DNA of 64,000 nt, from NCBI RefSeq assembly GCF_018882215.1, contig NZ_JACVOX010000002.1:248001-312000 (forward strand), in the 5' to 3' direction. The notes under the pieces are model-generated. The model saw nothing but the letters and a program-made list of their open reading frames with translations, was not told the DNA's origin and did not search any database. Every line of letters starts with the position of its first letter. The stretch's first letter is position 1. The position numbers were made by a program, and so were the translations under genes. Shown here piece by piece: positions 46,068 through 55,376 of this stretch. The DNA is from Polynucleobacter sp. AP-Kaivos-20-H2. Lineage in GTDB: Bacteria; Pseudomonadota; Gammaproteobacteria; Burkholderiales; Burkholderiaceae.

Positions 46068-47077
46068 AGTTTTGTCTCCACCACAAAGGCTGCAGCAATA
46101 CGCTCCACCATGCGGTTCTTAGCCGCCTCATAGGCGCGATCCAAGGCAAAGCCAAAAGCAAAGCGATCAGCAGAACCATGGCTCTTAATCACGCAACCAC
46201 GTAAACCCAACAATACTGCGCCGTTATAACGACGATGATCAACACGCTTACGTACTCTTAGCAATGGCACCATTGCACAGATCGCCATCAACTTCGTAAG
46301 CAATGAGCGATTAAATTCTTGCCTAATCAAGCCACTCATCATTTTTGCTAAACCTTCACTGGCTTTAAGAACTACGTTACCAACAAAGCCATCGCAGACC
46401 ACAATATCAGTCGTTCCCTTAAAAATGTCATTGCCTTCAACGTTGCCATAAAAGTTTAAAGAGGTTTGGCGAAGTAACTCGCTGGTTTGCTTAACAACTT
46501 CATTGCCCTTAATCACTTCTTCACCAATATTGAGAAGGCCAATTGAAGGGTTTTCTTTACCATCAACCACCTGCACCATCACGTTTGCCATCTGGGCAAA
46601 CTGCACCAAGTGCATTGGTTCACAGTCGGCATTTGCGCCTAGGTCCAGCATAGTTGTCCCGCGCCCTAATTCATTGGGGATCGCGGTAGCAATCGCAGGA
46701 CGATCAACACCATCAAGCGTTTTGAGAATGTAGCGAGAGATCGCCATGAGTGCGCCAGTATTACCAGAAGAGATCACTGCATCGGCGGCGCCCTCCTTCA
46801 CTTGCATGATGGCAACGCGCATAGAGGAATCTTTTTTGCGACGCAGAGCAATCTCAATGGGATCATCCATCAAGACAACTTCACTAGCGGGAATAATTTG
46901 AATTCGCTCCATAGGAGCTTTGGGTGATTTACTCAAGGCTTGCTTAATTAAATCAGGATCACCAACGAGGGTAATCTTCACATCAGCGTGTTTTTCTAAA
47001 AAATCGCAGGCAGCCGGAACCGTCACGACGACTCCATGATCTCCGCCCATGGCATCAATAGCAAGAGTAACGCTCAT
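46064..47077 (-). CDS. plsX: Phosphate acyltransferase PlsX
   Basis: Converts acyl-ACP to acyl-phosphate for phospholipid synthesis. It has 337 residues from the ATG at 47077 ([15 protein letters not shown]). An upstream in-frame start at 47110 adds 11 residues and is less like the family. Seen: [35 protein letters not shown], and the [12 protein letters not shown] region. It follows rpmF by 83 bases. Confidence 0.96.
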   Translation of the reverse strand: MSVTLAIDAMGGDHGVVVTVPAACDFLEKHADVKITLVGDPDLIKQALSKSPKAPMERIQIIPASEVVLMDDPIEIALRRKKDSSMRVAIMQVKEGAADAVISSGNTGALMAISRYILKTLDGVDRPAIATAIPNELGRGTTMLDLGANADCEPMHLVQFAQMANVMVQVVDGKENPSIGLLNIGEEVIKGNEVVKQTSELLRQTSLNFYGNVEGNDIFKGTTDIVVCDGFVGNVVLKASEGLAKMMSGLIRQEFNRSLLTKLMAICAMVPLLRVRKRVDHRRYNGAVLLGLRGCVIKSHGSADRFAFGFALDRAYEAAKNRMVERIAAAFVVETKL

Positions 47078-47160
47078 AAGCTCATTGATTGCTGCAAGTG
47101 ATTTATCCAAGAAAAAAGCGGCTTTTACTGGAGCCGCTTCTATCTGTTTAGACTAAAAAA

Positions 47161-47340
47161 TTAGTCGTTTTTAGTTTTAACAACTTTACGACCACGATAG
47201 TAGCCATTAGGTGAAATGTGGTGGCGCAAATGAGCCTCACCAGTTGTGGCTTCAACAGCCGTAGCAGGTGCGGTCAAGAAGTCGTGCGCACGGTGCATGC
47301 CACGTTTGGAAGGTGATTTTTTGTTTTGTTGAACGGCCAT
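47161..47340 (-). CDS. rpmF: Ribosomal protein bL32
   Basis: Large-subunit protein of 59 residues. Seen: the conserved basic N-terminus [19 protein letters not shown], followed by [32 protein letters not shown]. The zinc-ligand cysteines seen in some L32 are absent. It is too short for many gene finders but has a clear ATG with AGGAGTT upstream. Located between yceD and plsX, the conserved order that links ribosome and phospholipid synthesis. Confidence 0.97.
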   Translation of the reverse strand: MAVQQNKKSPSKRGMHRAHDFLTAPATAVEATTGEAHLRHHISPNGYYRGRKVVKTKND

Positions 47341-47425
47341 ATTGAACTCCTAAGCAAGGCGATATTCTAGCATGGAAATGCGCCTAAATGCTTGATTTAT
47401 TGACAAAAGATACTTAAAACAACAA

Positions 47426-47449
47426 CTGAAATCAGACCCCTAATTTCAG
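47426..47449 (-). other. Hairpin between yceD and rpmF
   Basis: CTGAAAT / ATTTCAG around a 10-base loop, followed on the minus strand by a T-rich stretch. It overlaps the yceD stop. It could be a weak terminator or a processing site. Confidence 0.4.
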
Positions 47450-48021
47450 TTTTTCTTCATATTTTTCAATATGTTAAAGGGGTTTTCCCGCTCATTTGAC
47501 AGCTCCTCATCAACCTCATCACCAAAGGTAGATGCGTGGGGCTCACAAAACCCATCCGGATGCTTTGGAATCAGAGGCAAAGACAGCAAAACCTCATCCT
47601 CTATGGTTTCCAGGAGGTTGAAGTGCTGATTTACGACCAGAGGCTCTTGCTCCTCATCCTCAAGAGGGTATTCATCAGCCTCAGAATCTGTCAAAACCAG
47701 AATAAATCGACGGTTTTCATCCAAATCTACTGCGCAATCTTGTAAACAGCGCTGACAGACCAGGTGCAAACGTCCTTTTAGCCCTAATTCGAGGATTTGA
47801 TGGGGCTCGCTACCCGGGGAATCCTCAAAATAGGTCCTCACAGACCAATTAAAGCCATCGGCTGGGTTAACGGTTGATGCCTCCTCGGCCAGCCTTGGCA
47901 TATCTGACATGCTTAAAAAACCAGACCCCACATAAGATTGAGGGGCACAAAAATCTACCCTCTTTAAGGCACTAGGCTCAGCAGATAGTTCGACTTGAGG
48001 TAAAACTTGATTACGATTCAT
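47446..48021 (-). CDS. yceD: YceD/DUF177 family protein (23S rRNA accumulation protein)
   Basis: DUF177 protein of 191 residues. In E. coli YceD is linked to 23S rRNA accumulation; its biochemistry is unclear. Seen: two zinc-type cysteines in LVCQRCLQDCAVDL, VLTDSEADEYPLEDEEQEPLVV, EDEVLLSLPLIPKHPDGFCEPHAS, and a polar C-terminus. Placed directly upstream of rpmF, the conserved position. Its start lies about 43 bases from the divergent maf start. Confidence 0.92.
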   Translation of the reverse strand: MNRNQVLPQVELSAEPSALKRVDFCAPQSYVGSGFLSMSDMPRLAEEASTVNPADGFNWSVRTYFEDSPGSEPHQILELGLKGRLHLVCQRCLQDCAVDLDENRRFILVLTDSEADEYPLEDEEQEPLVVNQHFNLLETIEDEVLLSLPLIPKHPDGFCEPHASTFGDEVDEELSNERENPFNILKNMKKN

Positions 48022-48064
48022 AGCATCAGTCTAAATGAATGCCAGCCCGAAAGTGCAGAACACC

Positions 48065-48673
48065 ATGAGTATCCCAGCAAACTCGTCCCAAAACCCAAGC
48101 CTAATTTTGGCATCCACCTCCCAATATCGCCGTGAACTTTTAGAGCGCTTACGAATTCCGTTTGAAGTTATTTCACCAAAGGTAGATGAAACCCCACATA
48201 CTGGAGAGAGCACTCTTGATTTGGCACTCCGACTTGCTCAAGCAAAAGCAGCTGCAGTTGCTAAAGAGCATCCTGATGCTTGGGTCATTGGCTCTGATCA
48301 AGTTGCCGATCTTTGTGGAGCAGCGATTGGTAAGCCTGGTAATTTTGAAAGAGCCTTAGCCCAACTACAACTCATGCGTGGTCAAGCGGTGACTTTTCAA
48401 ACGGCGCTATGTTTGATGAAGGGTGATAGCCAAACCACTTTATGTGTTCCTACTGAAGTTACTTTTCGCAAACTTCCAGACAGCACCCTAGAGGCGTACC
48501 TACTAGCTGAAGAGCCTTATGATTGCGCTGGCAGCGCCAAGTCAGAAGGCCTAGGCATCAGTCTGCTAGAGTCCATCAAGAGCGATGATCCAACCGCCTT
48601 AATTGGTTTGCCGCTGATTGCATTAACCAGCATGCTACGCGATGCTGGCTTTGCAATTCCAACAAAAAAATAA
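48065..48673 (+). CDS. Maf-family nucleotide pyrophosphatase
   Basis: Nucleoside triphosphate pyrophosphatase of the Maf/YceF family that hydrolyses non-canonical or modified nucleotides. It has 202 residues with the ATG at 48065; a longer form from 48035 (10 more residues) is possible. Seen: LILASTSQYRRELLERL, SPKVDETPHTGEST, VIGSDQVADLCGAAIGKP, and YDCAGSAKSEGLGISLLESIKSDDPTALIGLPL. Divergent from yceD, followed by the RsmI-like gene. Confidence 0.92.
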   Translation: MSIPANSSQNPSLILASTSQYRRELLERLRIPFEVISPKVDETPHTGESTLDLALRLAQAKAAAVAKEHPDAWVIGSDQVADLCGAAIGKPGNFERALAQLQLMRGQAVTFQTALCLMKGDSQTTLCVPTEVTFRKLPDSTLEAYLLAEEPYDCAGSAKSEGLGISLLESIKSDDPTALIGLPLIALTSMLRDAGFAIPTKK

Positions 48674-48712
48674 AGCAAAAATTAATAACTAGATTCATTA
48701 GAAAAATAATTC

Positions 48713-49483
48713 ATGAGCAAACTTGGCGCCCTGTATTTAGTTCCCAATACCTTGGGCGATGATGGTCGTGTTGAGCAATTGCCCTGGGTACTTCCATCTG
48801 AAACGATTACGCAAACAGCCAAGTTAAAGCACTGGATTGTTGAAGATGCCAAGACGGCGCGAGCGTTGTTAAAAGCAATCGATTCTGTCTCTCCGTTGGC
48901 ATGCACCATCCAAGAAATGCACATGAGTGAATGGCGTGGTGCTGCGCGCAATGCAAAGTATGGTGATGCGGTTAAGCCGGCCGATTTACTCAAACCTTTG
49001 CTTGCTGGCAATGATATGGGCTTGATGTCTGAAGCAGGAGTCCCTGGCGTTGCAGACCCTGGTGCAGAGTTAGTGCTAGCGGCACATAAGCTAGGCGCCC
49101 AAGTGAAGCCACTCGTTGGACCGAGCTCTATCTTGTTAGGCCTGATGGCAAGCGGACTCAATGGCCAACGCTTTGCATTTCAGGGTTACTTGCCTCATGA
49201 CACCCATGAGCGCACTGCCAAACTTAAGCAACTCGAAGTTGAGTCTCGTAAATTACAACAAACCCAAATTTGGATTGAGACACCTTATCGAAATACTGCC
49301 ATGCTCATGGCTTGCATCAATTCTTTAGCGCCGCAAAGCCTGCTATGCCTCGGTGTGGACCTTAGTCTGCCATCAGAAACGATTGCCACCCTTTCAATTG
49401 CAGATTGGCGTAAACGCTATCCGAATGAAGCCGCTTGTGCTTCATTGCAAAATAGGCCAACAGTATTTCTACTGCTGGCCTAA
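48713..49483 (+). CDS. SAM-dependent methyltransferase, RsmI-like
   Basis: Tetrapyrrole-methylase-fold methyltransferase of 256 residues. Family members methylate 16S rRNA C1402. Seen: GALYLVPNTLGD, DLLKPLLAGNDMGLMSEAGVPGVADPGAELVLAAHKLG, VGPSSILLGLMASGLNGQRFAFQGYLP, and IWIETPYRNTAMLM. It differs from classical RsmI in its N-terminal part, which has an extra PWVLPSETITQT segment, so it may be a paralogue. Follows maf by about 40 bases. Confidence 0.82.
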   Translation: MSKLGALYLVPNTLGDDGRVEQLPWVLPSETITQTAKLKHWIVEDAKTARALLKAIDSVSPLACTIQEMHMSEWRGAARNAKYGDAVKPADLLKPLLAGNDMGLMSEAGVPGVADPGAELVLAAHKLGAQVKPLVGPSSILLGLMASGLNGQRFAFQGYLPHDTHERTAKLKQLEVESRKLQQTQIWIETPYRNTAMLMACINSLAPQSLLCLGVDLSLPSETIATLSIADWRKRYPNEAACASLQNRPTVFLLLA

Positions 49484-49529
49484 ACCTTCAATGCTTTAGC
49501 AATGCTTTAGTTTTACTTTTTTATTATTT

Positions 49530-50477
49530 CTATTTAAGGTCAGGTGTCTTTACCAACGCTTTACCAGCAGCAGTTCCAGCTTCAGCACCAAAGCGTTTAG
49601 CAACCCGCTCAGCGAAATTCTCTTTCATGGTGTAGTCCAGAATATCGGGCGCCTTAAAGATGTCGCGGGCAACGGTATCTACTGTGCCATACCCATCAGC
49701 CAAACCAATCTTGACTGCTTGCTCGCCATTCCAAATACGGCCAGAAAATAAATCTGGCACGTCTTTTAAGCGATCGCCACGGCCCTCTTTCACCACTGCA
49801 ATAAATTGCTGGTGAATCTCATCAATCATGGTCTTGACCATTTCAACTTGCTTTGGATTCTCTTTGCTAAATGGATCCATCATGCCTTTATTAGAGCCTG
49901 AGGTAATCATGCGACGAGTAACACCCAACTTATCCATGAGGCCTGTAAAACCAAAGCCTTCCATGATCACCCCAATGGATCCCACCAAGCTGGCTTTATC
50001 AACCAAGATTTGATCCGCAGCGACCGCAACGTAGTAACCACCAGATGCGCAGATGTCTTCGACAACGACATAAAACGGTTTTTTGGGATAGAGCTTGCGC
50101 AAGCGGTGAATCTCATCATTGATCATGCCGGCTTGAACTGGCGAACCTCCAGGACTATTAATACGCAACACAACACCAGCGCTGTGCTCATTTTCAAATG
50201 CAGACAATAAAGAGGAATTGATATCCATTGCATTAGCCATCGAGCTGGAAGAAATTTCTCCTTCAAGTGTTACCAATGCAGTGTGTTTTTCAACCCCCAT
50301 GCCCTTGCCTGGAAGGTGAAAATCAAATATCGAAAGCAATGCGCCAACAATAACCAGCAAGGTAAGTACTCGCAGCACTGCTTTCCAACGACGTGCTTTA
50401 CGAGTTTCTTTTAAATTCTCCAACAAGAGATGTTCGAGAGCTTGACGTTCCCAATTAGGGTTTGGGTTGTTTTCCAT
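49530..50477 (-). CDS. sppA: Signal peptide peptidase SppA (short form)
   Basis: Membrane serine protease of the S49 family that degrades signal peptides. It has 315 residues, the 36-kDa form. Seen: one N-terminal TM segment (about residues 35-52), GVVLRINSPGGSPVQAG, the nucleophile Ser in EDICASGGYYVAVAAD, and the general-base Lys in VDKASLVGSIGVI. Precedes nothing else; follows the HAD phosphatase gene by 12 bases on the same strand. Confidence 0.94.
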   Translation of the reverse strand: MENNPNPNWERQALEHLLLENLKETRKARRWKAVLRVLTLLVIVGALLSIFDFHLPGKGMGVEKHTALVTLEGEISSSSMANAMDINSSLLSAFENEHSAGVVLRINSPGGSPVQAGMINDEIHRLRKLYPKKPFYVVVEDICASGGYYVAVAADQILVDKASLVGSIGVIMEGFGFTGLMDKLGVTRRMITSGSNKGMMDPFSKENPKQVEMVKTMIDEIHQQFIAVVKEGRGDRLKDVPDLFSGRIWNGEQAVKIGLADGYGTVDTVARDIFKAPDILDYTMKENFAERVAKRFGAEAGTAAGKALVKTPDLK

Positions 50478-50489
50478 CTTTTTGCTTCC

Positions 50490-51170
50490 TTAGTATTGCA
50501 GGTTATTTTTAAGCCATTGTGAGAGTTGTGCGACATCATCTACATGCGTTAATGATGGTGAAGCTTTTAAGGTATCGGGTGGGTGAGCGCCATAAGTCAC
50601 AGCTACCGCATCAACCCCAGCATTCGCTGCCATATCGAGGTCGTGGGTTGTGTCGCCAATCATCAGCATGCGACGAGTCGGCACTTGAGTCACATCCGAT
50701 AGCTCAAGCAACATTCCTGGATGAGGCTTAGAAAAAGATTCATCCGCTGTACGGGTCTCATGAAAGAGATGGCCGATCTGATGATGGCCAAGCGAGCGAT
50801 CCAATCCGACACGCGACTTTCCAGTGGCAACAGCTAGTAAATACTGTTTAGCGTGCAGCTCCTCTAAGAGCTCTCGTATGCCCACAAACAAATCGAGCTC
50901 ATGATCTTTGGCTAAGTAGTGATAACGAAAACGCTCAGTCAGTTTTGGAAAATGGGCCGGTTCTATCCATGGCACTGCTCTGCGCAACGAATCCTGAATT
51001 CCCAAACCAATGACTGAACTCGCCAATGTGTCGTCAGGCGCTTTAAAGCCTAAATCGCGACAGGCTTGCTGAATACAATGCACGATGGTTGGCGTGGAAT
51101 CCATGATGGTTCCATCCCAATCCCACACAATCAGGTCATAGGGTCGATTCGATTTATTTGCTTGAGACAT
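50490..51170 (-). CDS. HAD-superfamily phosphatase (Gph-like)
   Basis: Haloacid dehalogenase phosphatase of 226 residues, similar to phosphoglycolate phosphatase. Seen: motif I VWDWDGTIMDST, motif II VATGKSRVGLDRSL, motif III with Lys KPHPGMLLEL, and motif IV MIGDTTHDLDMAANAG. Substrate cannot be read from sequence. It lies between sppA and the RluC/D gene, all on the minus strand with gaps under 15 bases, so they may be an operon. Confidence 0.9.
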   Translation of the reverse strand: MSQANKSNRPYDLIVWDWDGTIMDSTPTIVHCIQQACRDLGFKAPDDTLASSVIGLGIQDSLRRAVPWIEPAHFPKLTERFRYHYLAKDHELDLFVGIRELLEELHAKQYLLAVATGKSRVGLDRSLGHHQIGHLFHETRTADESFSKPHPGMLLELSDVTQVPTRRMLMIGDTTHDLDMAANAGVDAVAVTYGAHPPDTLKASPSLTHVDDVAQLSQWLKNNLQY

Positions 51171-51178
51171 TCTGATAT

Positions 51179-52195
51179 TTACTGCTCAAAGGTTTTTATC
51201 ATGGCCGCAAATTCTGCAGGTAATGGCGATTCAATCCGCATCTTTTCGCCAGTACGTGGGTGTGTAAAACCAGCCAAATGAGCGTGTAGATATAAGCGCT
51301 TGGATTTAACCACCTTATCCAAATCCTCAAAGCCATATTTATCATCACCCAAAATTGCATGCCCTAGCTTTTGCAAATGCACCCGAATCTGATGAGTACG
51401 TCCCGTCTTAAGTTGCGCCTCAGCTAGAGTGATTGATGCGCCCTCGCGCTTGAGCACTTTAGTTACTCTTAAGGAGGTATGACTTGGTAATCCATCTGGA
51501 TCAACGCGAACGCGGCGCTCGCCATTAGGCAGAAGATATTTATGCAGCGGATATTTGAGCTGCATGGTTTGAGCGCCTTGGATAATTTCACCATGTGCAA
51601 GCAAGTAATAGCGCTTATCCGTTTGACCCTCACGAATTTGACGATGCAGTTCCACCAAAGCGCTTCGCTTTTTAGCCAAGAGTAAAACGCCTGATGTGTC
51701 ACGGTCTAAGCGATGGACCAATTCCAAAAACTTGAGCTCTGGGCGAGTAATGCGCAGGGTCTCAATGACACCAAGTGCGATGCCGGAGCCACCATGCACC
51801 GCTAAACCTGTTGGCTTATTGACTATTAAGAGTGCTTCATCCTCAAAAAGAATCGGCATTTTGTCCGAGTAGCCATGCGCCCGAGATTTGATTTGAGCGC
51901 TATTAACCGCAGCCATTTGGGCGGGTTCAGCAATTCGAACCGGAGGCAGCCGCACCACATCCCCCTCAATCAGACGGGTTGTTGGCTCAGCCCGCTTTTT
52001 ATTGACTCGGACCTCGCCAGATCGAATAATTCGGTAAACGTGGCTTTTGGGAACCCCTTTGGCCCAACGCAACAAATAGTTGTCTAGGCGTTGACCGGCC
52101 TCTTCGGGACCAATGGTCTGAAGATGCACTGCAGCAGGCGCTGAAGTAGTGGGCGTTTTCGCCTTTAAGGGCTTGGAAATGGGCTCGGATTTCAT
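51179..52195 (-). CDS. RluC/RluD-family pseudouridine synthase
   Basis: Modifies uridines in 23S rRNA to pseudouridine. It has 338 residues. Seen: an N-terminal S4 domain (RLDNYLLRWAKGVPKSHVYRIIRSGEVRVNKKR), the catalytic Asp in VHRLDRDTSGVLLLA, ILFEDEALLIVNKPTGLAVHGG, and KTGRTHQIRVHLQKLGHAILGD. RluC is the most likely type. Divergent from rne, with a 463-base region between starts that mainly holds the rne leader. Confidence 0.93.
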   Translation of the reverse strand: MKSEPISKPLKAKTPTTSAPAAVHLQTIGPEEAGQRLDNYLLRWAKGVPKSHVYRIIRSGEVRVNKKRAEPTTRLIEGDVVRLPPVRIAEPAQMAAVNSAQIKSRAHGYSDKMPILFEDEALLIVNKPTGLAVHGGSGIALGVIETLRITRPELKFLELVHRLDRDTSGVLLLAKKRSALVELHRQIREGQTDKRYYLLAHGEIIQGAQTMQLKYPLHKYLLPNGERRVRVDPDGLPSHTSLRVTKVLKREGASITLAEAQLKTGRTHQIRVHLQKLGHAILGDDKYGFEDLDKVVKSKRLYLHAHLAGFTHPRTGEKMRIESPLPAEFAAMIKTFEQ

Positions 52196-52251
52196 GATTT
52201 ATCTCTCTTGCGACCCCACAAGGGGATGACAAGGGACTCAACAATACCCCA

Positions 52252-52277
52252 TTGTCACGCAACTTGTGCCGTATAAT
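52252..52277 (+). promoter_or_regulatory. Candidate rne promoter
   Basis: A perfect TATAAT at 52272-52277. TTGTCA lies at 52252-52257, but the 14-base spacer is short, so the -35 is uncertain. Transcription would start near 52284. Confidence 0.55.
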
Positions 52278-52283
52278 CAACGC

Positions 52284-52658
52284 TCTAGCCAATTTATTGG
52301 CCCGAGACCAACCTGAAGTCAGGTTTGAATCGTGGAGCTTGGAGTCGCCCTTTAAAAGACTCCCGGGGTTGCCCCTCCCCCGTTTAATGAGGCGCAGGGT
52401 TGGTGTGCCGTATGCCGCGACCCGCGATTAGAAGACAGTTTTCAGGCGCGCGCCTGCATTGATGACCTGAAGGAGGTCTCTGCGGCGATCGTCAGGTGTG
52501 GCACCAAATTAACCAACAGTTAAGCTGGTGAACTAGGCAAAAAATGTCTAGATTTGCATGATCCACACTCATAAACCGCCTTGGGCTTAGTCCCAAGTGG
52601 TATCAAACTTGTCCCCTAACGCAGCGCGCAACGACGCCCTCCCCCATAGGAGAGTGTT
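52284..52658 (+). ncRNA. Long structured 5' leader of rne
   Basis: About 375 untranslated bases. Hairpins visible: ACCTG/CAGGT (52311-52324), GGAGTC/GACTCC (52341-52363), CAGGCG/CGCCTG (52443-52456), CCTGA/TCAGG (52466-52496) and CTTGGG/CCCAAG (52580-52597). A long-range TTGGTG-CC / GGCACCAA pairing may join 52400 and 52507. In E. coli the rne 5' leader mediates RNase E feedback; the same role is likely here. The length, about 375 bases, is close to the E. coli 361. Confidence 0.6.
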
Positions 52659-55283
52659 ATGAAACGCATGTTGTTTAATGCAACTCAACAAGAAGAGTTG
52701 CGAGTTGCCATCGTTGATGGTCAAAAACTCATTGATATCGATATCGAAGCTGCCGGCCGTGAACAACGCAAAGGCAATATCTACAAAGGTGTCATTACCC
52801 GTATTGAACCTTCCCTTGAGGCCTGCTTTGTCAATTACGGCGAAGAGCGTCATGGCTTCTTGCCGTTTAAGGAAGTAGCTCGCAGTTACTTTAAAGAAGG
52901 TACCGACGTCCGTAATGCTTCTATTAAGGATGCCTTACGCGAAGGTCAAGAAATCATTGTTCAAGTAGAAAAAGAAGAGCGCGGCCAAAAGGGTGCAGCC
53001 CTCACATCCTTTATCTCCTTGGCAGGACGTTATTTGGTCTTGATGCCGAATAACCCACGTGGAGGTGGCGTTTCCCGCCGTATTGAAGGTGAAGACCGTC
53101 AAGAACTCCGCGAAGCGATGGCTCAATTAGAAGTGGCAGATGGCATGAGCATCATTGCTCGTACCGCTGGTATTGGTCGTGATGCTACTGAATTGCAGTG
53201 GGACTTAAGTTACCTCATGCAATTGTGGAAAGCGATTGATGAAGCTGCTAAAGGCAACTCTGCTCCATTACTGATCTACCTCGAATCTAGCTTAGTGATT
53301 CGCGCGATTCGCGATTACTTCCAGCCTGATATTGGTGAGATCCTCATCGATACCGATGACATCTACGAACAAGCTGCAGCATTTATGTCTGTAGTGATGC
53401 CTGACAATTTGCCACGAGTAAAGCGCTATCAAGACGATGTACCTTTGTTCTCTCGTTTCCAAATTGAGCATCAAATTGAAACTGCTTACTCACGCACTGT
53501 GCCACTGCCATCTGGCGGTGCAATCGTGATCGACCATACCGAAGCTTTAGTTTCAGTCGACGTCAACTCAGCACGTGCAACCCGTGGCTCTGATATCGAA
53601 GAGACTGCAACTCGCACCAACTTAGAAGCTGCTGATGAAATCGCCCGTCAAGCACGTTTACGTGATTTGGGTGGCTTAATCGTGATCGACTTCATTGATA
53701 TGGAATCGAGCAAAGCACAAAAAGATGTTGAGAACCGCTTACGCGATGCTCTGCGTCATGATCGTGCTCGCGTTCAGATGGGCAAAATCTCCAAGTTTGG
53801 CTTGATGGAAATGTCTCGTCAGCGCTTGCGCCCTGCACTATCTGAAGGTAGCCATGTCACCTGCCCACGTTGTAACGGCACTGGCCACATTCGCGATACT
53901 GAATCTTCTGCATTGCAAGTTCTGCGTATCATCCAAGAAGAAGCGATGAAGGAAAACACAGCAGCGATTCATACACAGGTACCAGTCGAAGTGGCTGCCT
54001 TCCTCCTGAATGAAAAACGTGCTGAAGTCATCAAGATCGAGACCCGCTTCAAAGTGAATGTCTTGATGGTTCCTAACAAGCATTTAGAAACTCCACATTA
54101 CAAACTAGAGCGCTTGCGTCATGACGACCCACGTCTTGATGACCAAAAGGCTAGTTATGTGATGGCGGAAGAAGCTGCTCGCGAACTCGAAACAGACACA
54201 ACAGTTAGCAAAAAAGATGCGGATGTAAAAGTACGTCCAGAAGCAGCAGTTAAAGGCATCACTCCGACACAACCTGCACCAGTCAGTCAGCCACGTCCTG
54301 CACGTACTGAAAAAGTGGTGACTGAAAGTTCTGGCGGTCTCTTTGGGTTTATTAAGAAGCTTTTCTCCTCATCCCCAGCAGTTGAAGAGAAGCCTGCACC
54401 AAGCAACCCTCGTGGCCGCAATCAAGGCCGCAATGGCAACGATCGCAATCGTGGTCGCAACCGTCGTGGTGAGCGTACTGAGCGCCCAGAAGCGGCTGCA
54501 GCTGAAGGTACTCCAACAGAAGGTGCTAACAACAATCGCAACCGCAACAACCGTAACGGCAATCGTAACCAGGGCAATCAAAATGGTCCGAAGCCAGAAC
54601 GTCAAGATGCGAACCGCAATCAAGCTAATCCAGCAGCAGTAACGCCTGCAACTGAAGCCGCTCCTGGTGGCGAAACTACTCCAGGCGCTGAAGGTGAAGA
54701 GCGTCGTGGTCGTGGTCGCAACCGTCGTGGTCGTGGTCGTGGTCAACGTGGCGAGCGTACTGAAGGTGGCAATGATGTTGCTAATACACCAGCAACTGCT
54801 ATGTCAGCAAGCCCATTTGCAGGCCCTCCAGTAGGTATGGCTGGTGCATCTGCAAGCATGCCTATTCAGAATATTGCGAACAGCTTTGGTAACGCAAAAC
54901 TTGTAGCAGAGAAACAAGAAAGGCAAGAGCGCGCACCACGTGCTCCACGTCAATCAAATCGTCCTACACAAAACTCTGCTCCCGCATCTAATCCAGCACC
55001 AGTTGCTGTTGCGGCTGCTCCGCTAGAGGTCATCGCTAAACCTGCACCAGAACTTCCTAAAGTTGCCTTCCAGGCACTTGAAGAAACTTCGTTGCATAGC
55101 GTTGTGCAATCAGCCGGCATGATTTGGGTCGCTACCGACTCTTCAAAGCATGCTGACGCTCAAAGCCAGATTCAGGCAGAGCCTGTTGCTCATAACTTGG
55201 GCAGAGCACCTAAACCGGCTGCAAGTCTTCCTGATGGCCCAATGGTTTTAGTTGAAACCGGCGGCCAAGAAAAAACGGTTTAA
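52659..55283 (+). CDS. rne: Ribonuclease E
   Basis: Endoribonuclease that starts mRNA decay and processes rRNA and tRNA. It has 874 residues. Seen: S1 domain near the N-terminus (IYKGVITRIEPSLEACFVNYGEERHGFLP), the 5'-sensor and DNase I-like core with SVDVNSARATRGSDIEET and LIVIDFIDMESSKAQ, and the zinc-link CPRC (Cys402, Cys405). The C-terminal part is long, disordered and rich in Arg, Asn, Gly and Ala, with repeated NRNRN/RGRGR tracts (about residues 585-710), suited to RNA binding and degradosome assembly. The ATG has AGGAG upstream. Confidence 0.97.
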   Translation: MKRMLFNATQQEELRVAIVDGQKLIDIDIEAAGREQRKGNIYKGVITRIEPSLEACFVNYGEERHGFLPFKEVARSYFKEGTDVRNASIKDALREGQEIIVQVEKEERGQKGAALTSFISLAGRYLVLMPNNPRGGGVSRRIEGEDRQELREAMAQLEVADGMSIIARTAGIGRDATELQWDLSYLMQLWKAIDEAAKGNSAPLLIYLESSLVIRAIRDYFQPDIGEILIDTDDIYEQAAAFMSVVMPDNLPRVKRYQDDVPLFSRFQIEHQIETAYSRTVPLPSGGAIVIDHTEALVSVDVNSARATRGSDIEETATRTNLEAADEIARQARLRDLGGLIVIDFIDMESSKAQKDVENRLRDALRHDRARVQMGKISKFGLMEMSRQRLRPALSEGSHVTCPRCNGTGHIRDTESSALQVLRIIQEEAMKENTAAIHTQVPVEVAAFLLNEKRAEVIKIETRFKVNVLMVPNKHLETPHYKLERLRHDDPRLDDQKASYVMAEEAARELETDTTVSKKDADVKVRPEAAVKGITPTQPAPVSQPRPARTEKVVTESSGGLFGFIKKLFSSSPAVEEKPAPSNPRGRNQGRNGNDRNRGRNRRGERTERPEAAAAEGTPTEGANNNRNRNNRNGNRNQGNQNGPKPERQDANRNQANPAAVTPATEAAPGGETTPGAEGEERRGRGRNRRGRGRGQRGERTEGGNDVANTPATAMSASPFAGPPVGMAGASASMPIQNIANSFGNAKLVAEKQERQERAPRAPRQSNRPTQNSAPASNPAPVAVAAAPLEVIAKPAPELPKVAFQALEETSLHSVVQSAGMIWVATDSSKHADAQSQIQAEPVAHNLGRAPKPAASLPDGPMVLVETGGQEKTV

Positions 55284-55306
55284 CGCTTATTTAAGCTTTT
55301 CTCCAG

Positions 55307-55339
55307 ACCGCCATTTATCCCAAAAGGATATTTGGCGGT
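55307..55339 (+). terminator. Possible terminator hairpin after rne
   Basis: ACCGCCA-TT-TATCC pairs with GGATA-TT-TGGCGGT around a 5-base loop, about 25 bases after the rne stop. No clean T-run follows, so it may be a weak terminator or a 3' stabiliser. Confidence 0.4.
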
Positions 55340-55376
55340 TTGGCAGAAACCCCGTTTCACAGCCATAATTGAGAGC

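Noticed and set aside
52389..52433. 14-codon reading frame inside the rne leader (ATGAGGCGC...TAG)
   Set aside because: No ribosome binding site, no similarity, and it overlaps hairpins of the leader.
54369..54746. Long minus-strand reading frame rich in Thr/Val opposite rne
   Set aside because: It is the shadow of the Arg/Asn-rich repeats of RNase E; its low-complexity composition and lack of a ribosome site mark it as noncoding.
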